This document shows, in pieces, positions 60,800 to 64,000 of a stretch of 64,000 bases of DNA. The stretch covers positions 1 to 64,000 of the forward strand of contig NZ_SNYR01000002.1 of NCBI RefSeq assembly GCF_004363175.1, given 5' to 3'. Position 1 is the stretch's first letter. Each line of letters starts with the position of its first letter. The position numbers and the translations under genes were made by a program. The stretch comes from Maritalea mobilis. Lineage in GTDB: Bacteria; Pseudomonadota; Alphaproteobacteria; Rhizobiales; Devosiaceae. The notes beneath the pieces were generated by a model. It saw only the letters and a list, made by a program, of their open reading frames with translations. It searched no databases and had not been told where the DNA came from.

Positions 60800-61594
60800 A
60801 TGCGATTGCTTTTTTCACTTCTTTTGACATTGGGGGCACTTGTGTCCCCAGTGTTGGCGCAAGAACTCACCGACGAACAATATGATGAAGCCGTTGAGTT
60901 CGCCCAAAACAATACGCGTTTTGTGCTTTATCACGAATTTGGCCATCTGGTGATCGCTCAATTCGGCTTGCCTATCTTGGGCAAAGAAGAAGATGCGGCG
61001 GACAATATCGCGTCTGTGATCTTGCTGGGCGAGCGCGATGAAGAATATGACAATATCTTATTCGACGCCGCCGATGGATGGTATTTATCCGACATTTCCA
61101 ATACGGAAGATTTCGAAGAATCTGATTTCTACGACAGCCACAGCCTTGATATTCAACGCTCTTATCAAATTGTATGTTTGATGGCGGGTCAAAGCGCAGA
61201 AACGTTTGGCGATTTTGCTGCTGAATATGGGTTGGATGAGGACCGCATTGATTTGTGCGCCGCTGATTATGAGCAGTTGGAACAATCTTGGGCAGTGATG
61301 ACTGAGTCATTTATAGACCCGATGCGCGGCGATGGATACACCGCCAAAATTATCTATGACGAGCCAACCGAAGAAACTGAGCTTTCCGCCAAGATCGTCA
61401 AGGATTCCGGCATGTTGGAAGAGTTGCAACAGCGCTTTGCAGAAACTTTGCCAGAAGAAACCACATTCCGCGCCACCTCATGTGACGAGCAAAATGCTTT
61501 TTACGATCCGGAAAAAGCTGAGATTGTCATGTGTTACGAGCTGACCGATCTGTTTTTGGATCTGGTGATCGAGGACATTTTGTCTGAGGAATAG
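60800..61594 (+). CDS. Secreted DUF4344 putative metallopeptidase
   Basis: ATG at 60800; 264 residues. Signal peptide (LFSLLLTLGALVSPVLAQ), then YHEFGHLVIAQF with the HExxH-like HEFGH zinc motif. Four Cys pair in the C-terminal half (IVCLMAG, DLCAADY, TSCDEQ, MCYELT). Acidic. DUF4344. Confidence 0.85.
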   Translation: MRLLFSLLLTLGALVSPVLAQELTDEQYDEAVEFAQNNTRFVLYHEFGHLVIAQFGLPILGKEEDAADNIASVILLGERDEEYDNILFDAADGWYLSDISNTEDFEESDFYDSHSLDIQRSYQIVCLMAGQSAETFGDFAAEYGLDEDRIDLCAADYEQLEQSWAVMTESFIDPMRGDGYTAKIIYDEPTEETELSAKIVKDSGMLEELQQRFAETLPEETTFRATSCDEQNAFYDPEKAEIVMCYELTDLFLDLVIEDILSEE

Positions 61595-61719
61595 CCCTTA
61601 GGCGCCCTTGCTCTGCATTCAAGGGCAATTTTCATAAATTCTGCCGGGCATATTGCTTGAACTTGTGCCAGGCAACGCCAATTTCTGGGGTCCTGATATA
61701 AAGCTAACTGCTTGGACCA

Positions 61720-62814
61720 ATGGCCATTTTAAAGAAAATCATTTTGCTCGCTTTGAGCGCCCTCACCCTAACCGTCGTCATCGCTATTAGCTTTGCACTT
61801 TGGTTTAGCCCCAGCAAAACTCCTGCAATTTCAGGCGCTAACCTTGGCACGCAACCCATTGCCGAGCAGCAAAGATTGTCCATCAATGGCAGTGAGCAAT
61901 ATTTGCTGTTGCGTGGTGCCAACCGCGACAATCCTGTGCTGTTGTTGGTGCATGGCGGCCCCGGTTCGCCAGACACGCCATTTTATCGACACCACAATGC
62001 GGTGTTGGAACAGCATTTCACCCTCGCCTTTTGGCATCAGCGCGGCGCAGGCAAGTCACAGCGTAGTGGTTTAAATCCGGATGATTTCACGGTTGAGCAA
62101 TTTGTGGCTGACGCACACGCGGTCACTGCGCATCTCAAGCAAAGCCTTGGCAAGAACAAGGTTTTCATTCTCGGCCACTCTTGGGGTTCCATGTTGGCGC
62201 TCTCCACCGTTGCGGCCCATCCTGACGATTACCACGCCTATATTGGCACCGGACAATTGGCCGACGTCCCCGCCAGCGAGGCCCTCGCTTTTCAAGCGGC
62301 GCTAGAACATGCAAAATCTTCAGATGATGACGCGGCCCTCGCCCAACTACAAAAAGTCGGCGCATTCAGCGGCGTACCGATTGATGCAGATTTTCTCACG
62401 GCACGCGCACAGGTTTCGCGCTTTGGGCTTTCTTATGATAAAGGTCCGTTTGACCTGTTTATCAAGCCGCTCATTTTGACCAAAGAATATAGCCTGAACG
62501 ACAAAATTGATTTTGTCCGGGAGGCCCAATCTCTAGAGTCCATTATGAGCTCGCCCGCATTCAATCTGCTGCCCGTCATCTTCAACACCGACCTGAGCAC
62601 CGAAATCCCCGCGGTCGATGTGCCTGTATTCATGCTGCAAGGCCGCCACGATTTTCTAGCTCATCATGACGTGGCAAAAGACTATTTCGACCGCCTAAAC
62701 GCGCCTCAAAAACAGTTCTTCAGTTTCGAGAAGTCAGCCCATTTCCCGGCCTTTGAAGAACCGCAAAAATTCAATCAGATTTTGATAGAGCAAATACGCC
62801 CGATCGCAAATTAG
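61720..62814 (+). CDS. Membrane-anchored alpha/beta hydrolase (proline iminopeptidase-like)
   Basis: The product has 364 residues. N-terminal membrane segment (about 6-27). Oxyanion motif LVHGGPGSPDTPF, WHQRGAGKSQRSG, nucleophile GHSWGSML (Ser), Asp in QGRHDFLAHH and His in KSAHFPAFEEP complete the triad. Peptidase or esterase of unknown substrate. Confidence 0.9.
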   Translation: MAILKKIILLALSALTLTVVIAISFALWFSPSKTPAISGANLGTQPIAEQQRLSINGSEQYLLLRGANRDNPVLLLVHGGPGSPDTPFYRHHNAVLEQHFTLAFWHQRGAGKSQRSGLNPDDFTVEQFVADAHAVTAHLKQSLGKNKVFILGHSWGSMLALSTVAAHPDDYHAYIGTGQLADVPASEALAFQAALEHAKSSDDDAALAQLQKVGAFSGVPIDADFLTARAQVSRFGLSYDKGPFDLFIKPLILTKEYSLNDKIDFVREAQSLESIMSSPAFNLLPVIFNTDLSTEIPAVDVPVFMLQGRHDFLAHHDVAKDYFDRLNAPQKQFFSFEKSAHFPAFEEPQKFNQILIEQIRPIAN

Positions 62815-62816
62815 GC

Positions 62817-63275
62817 CTAAGCCTTTTTCACCCAGCGTCCGTTTGGTTCTTGCTGCCAATAGGTCAGCTCGTGGCCTTGATTTAGGGTTTTCCACGCTTG
62901 GCGGGCCCGGGTCACGGCGTCCGGGTCGTGGCCGTTAAACATGAACACAACGCGTTCATAGCCCTCAGGGTTTTCGGGCACTGCCCCTTCCACAAAGAAG
63001 CGGATTTGGGCGCTGTTGGGGTTTTCATCATTGTCGGCGATCAGCACAGGCATTTCAGCCAATTCATCCAAATCCATTTGGTCAGACAGCACCATATGCG
63101 GCAAAAAGCTTTCTGGCCGAAAGGTCCACAGCGCCTCATCCAGCGCGTGAATTTTGCCGGGGTTGGCGCATTGCACCATGGCGCGCCACCCCCGCTCAAG
63201 TGTTTTTTCAAGCAGAACGGGCAGCACGGCCTCAACGGGCTTTTGCTCTAAATGATAGAACAGAATTTCTGTCAT
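62817..63275 (-). CDS. holC: DNA polymerase III subunit chi
   Basis: The product has 152 residues. EILFYHLEQKPVEAVLPVLLEKTLERGWRA start and VLIADNDENPN, RVVFMFNGHD match HolC. Directly downstream of pepA, the common proteobacterial order. Confidence 0.93.
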   Translation of the reverse strand: MTEILFYHLEQKPVEAVLPVLLEKTLERGWRAMVQCANPGKIHALDEALWTFRPESFLPHMVLSDQMDLDELAEMPVLIADNDENPNSAQIRFFVEGAVPENPEGYERVVFMFNGHDPDAVTRARQAWKTLNQGHELTYWQQEPNGRWVKKA

Positions 63276-63293
63276 GCTGCCTGCTCCTAAAGC

Positions 63294-64000
63294 TTATTCG
63301 TAATGGTTGCGCACCATTTGATCGAGCAAATAGACGCCAAAACCAGTTGCCCAGCTTTTGTTGACAGCTGTCGCTGGCACGCCCATCGCGGTCGACAAAT
63401 CCAAATGCGCCCATTTGGTTTCACCCACAAACCGCTTCAAGAATTGCGCGGCGGTGATGGCACCGGCCCAACGGCCACCGATATTTTTCATATCAGCGTT
63501 TTTGCTGTCGATCAGCTTGTCATATGCCGGCCCCATAGGGAAGCGCCATACTTTTTCGTTGGTTTCCAAGCCAGCTGCGGTGATGCGTTCCGCCAATTCA
63601 TCATCGTTGGAGAACAGGCCGGCATGTTCATTGCCCAATGCCACCATGTTGGCGCCAGTCAATGTGGCCAAATTGACCATGAATTTTGGCTTAAATGTTT
63701 CTTTGGTGTACCAAAGCGCGTCTGCCAGCACCAAGCGGCCTTCCGCATCAGTGTTCAGCACTTCAATGGTTTGGCCTGACATCGAAGTCACAATGTCACC
63801 CGGGCGCTGTGCATTACCGTCGAGCATGTTTTCAACCAAGCCGATCACACCTATTACGTTGATTTTTGGCTTACGCAGCGCAACGGTTTTCATCAAACCC
63901 GCCACGGCACCTGCGCCGCCCATATCGCCTTTCATGTCTTCCATGCCGCCTGCTGGCTTGATGGAAAGGCCACCGCTGTCAAACACAACACCTTTACCCA
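63294..64000 (-). CDS. pepA: Leucyl aminopeptidase, C-terminal part
   Basis: Open to the window edge; 235 visible residues. [31 protein letters not shown] (M17 signature) and the closing [11 protein letters not shown]. Two-metal exopeptidase. Confidence 0.95.
   Translation of the reverse strand, partial: GKGVVFDSGGLSIKPAGGMEDMKGDMGGAGAVAGLMKTVALRKPKINVIGVIGLVENMLDGNAQRPGDIVTSMSGQTIEVLNTDAEGRLVLADALWYTKETFKPKFMVNLATLTGANMVALGNEHAGLFSNDDELAERITAAGLETNEKVWRFPMGPAYDKLIDSKNADMKNIGGRWAGAITAAQFLKRFVGETKWAHLDLSTAMGVPATAVNKSWATGFGVYLLDQMVRNHYE

Noticed and set aside
1-64000. CRISPR array, rRNA or insertion sequence
   Set aside because: No regularly spaced repeats, rRNA-like stretches or transposase genes were found on either strand.

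Overview
The window looks like the chromosome of an alphaproteobacterium. It has roughly balanced base composition and alphaproteobacterial-style HolC, leucyl aminopeptidase, Ndk and molybdopterin oxidoreductase genes. It carries one apparently complete, siphovirus-type temperate prophage. No species can be named from the sequence alone.

Layout. (1) 1-9131, minus strand: a type I secretion locus. It holds the N-terminal part of a giant VCBS/cadherin-like repeat adhesin with a candidate LapG-type PAAG site, a lipoprotein with a periplasmic ligand-binding fold, a ribbon-helix-helix protein, an HlyD-type adaptor, a LapB-type ABC exporter, a TolC-type outer membrane channel and a small secreted protein. 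(2) 9580-9672: tRNA-Ser(GCU), which is the attachment site. (3) 9634-51067: a prophage with a unit length of about 41.4 kb, bounded by a 44-bp perfect direct repeat that extends to 55 bp with one mismatch. (4) 51068-64000: host genes (DUF2147, a GST, a TauE-type transporter, an AT-rich AAA-ATPase/PIN-like pair, a molybdopterin oxidoreductase, a VOC protein, Ndk, an ABC-F ATPase, a DUF4344 protein, an alpha/beta hydrolase, HolC and the C-terminal part of PepA).

Prophage logic. A CI/LexA-like repressor (40916) sits between two lytic promoters. Each promoter has a TATAGG-N5-CCTATA operator between its -35 and -10 boxes. The leftward promoter serves Cro, small membrane proteins and a replication module (RusA, a DnaA domain IV protein, a DnaB-type helicase, a loader-like protein and an SSB-like protein), and ends in a NusG paralogue. 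The rightward promoter serves a string of small tightly coupled genes, Lar, an ERF annealase, a YbcO-like nuclease, HNH, a putative excisionase and the integrase. Beyond the NusG paralogue lie about 400 bp of non-coding DNA, an intrinsic terminator, and then the whole late operon in the same direction: HNH, TerS, TerL, portal, ClpP-like protease, capsid, connectors, tail, tailspike, endolysin and holin candidates, and a metallophosphoesterase. Three more intrinsic terminators are embedded in that late operon. I therefore propose that the NusG paralogue is the late antiterminator, a functional counterpart of lambda Q.

The tail chaperone pair shows a likely -1 programmed frameshift at C CCC CCA; its second reading frame has no usable start codon. 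A regulatory/moron cassette (antirepressor, RHH protein, Tai-like secreted protein, exonuclease-BRCT) interrupts the tail genes. Several microproteins of 19-59 residues are linked by ATGA or TAATG overlaps. I see no CRISPR array, rRNA or insertion sequence.
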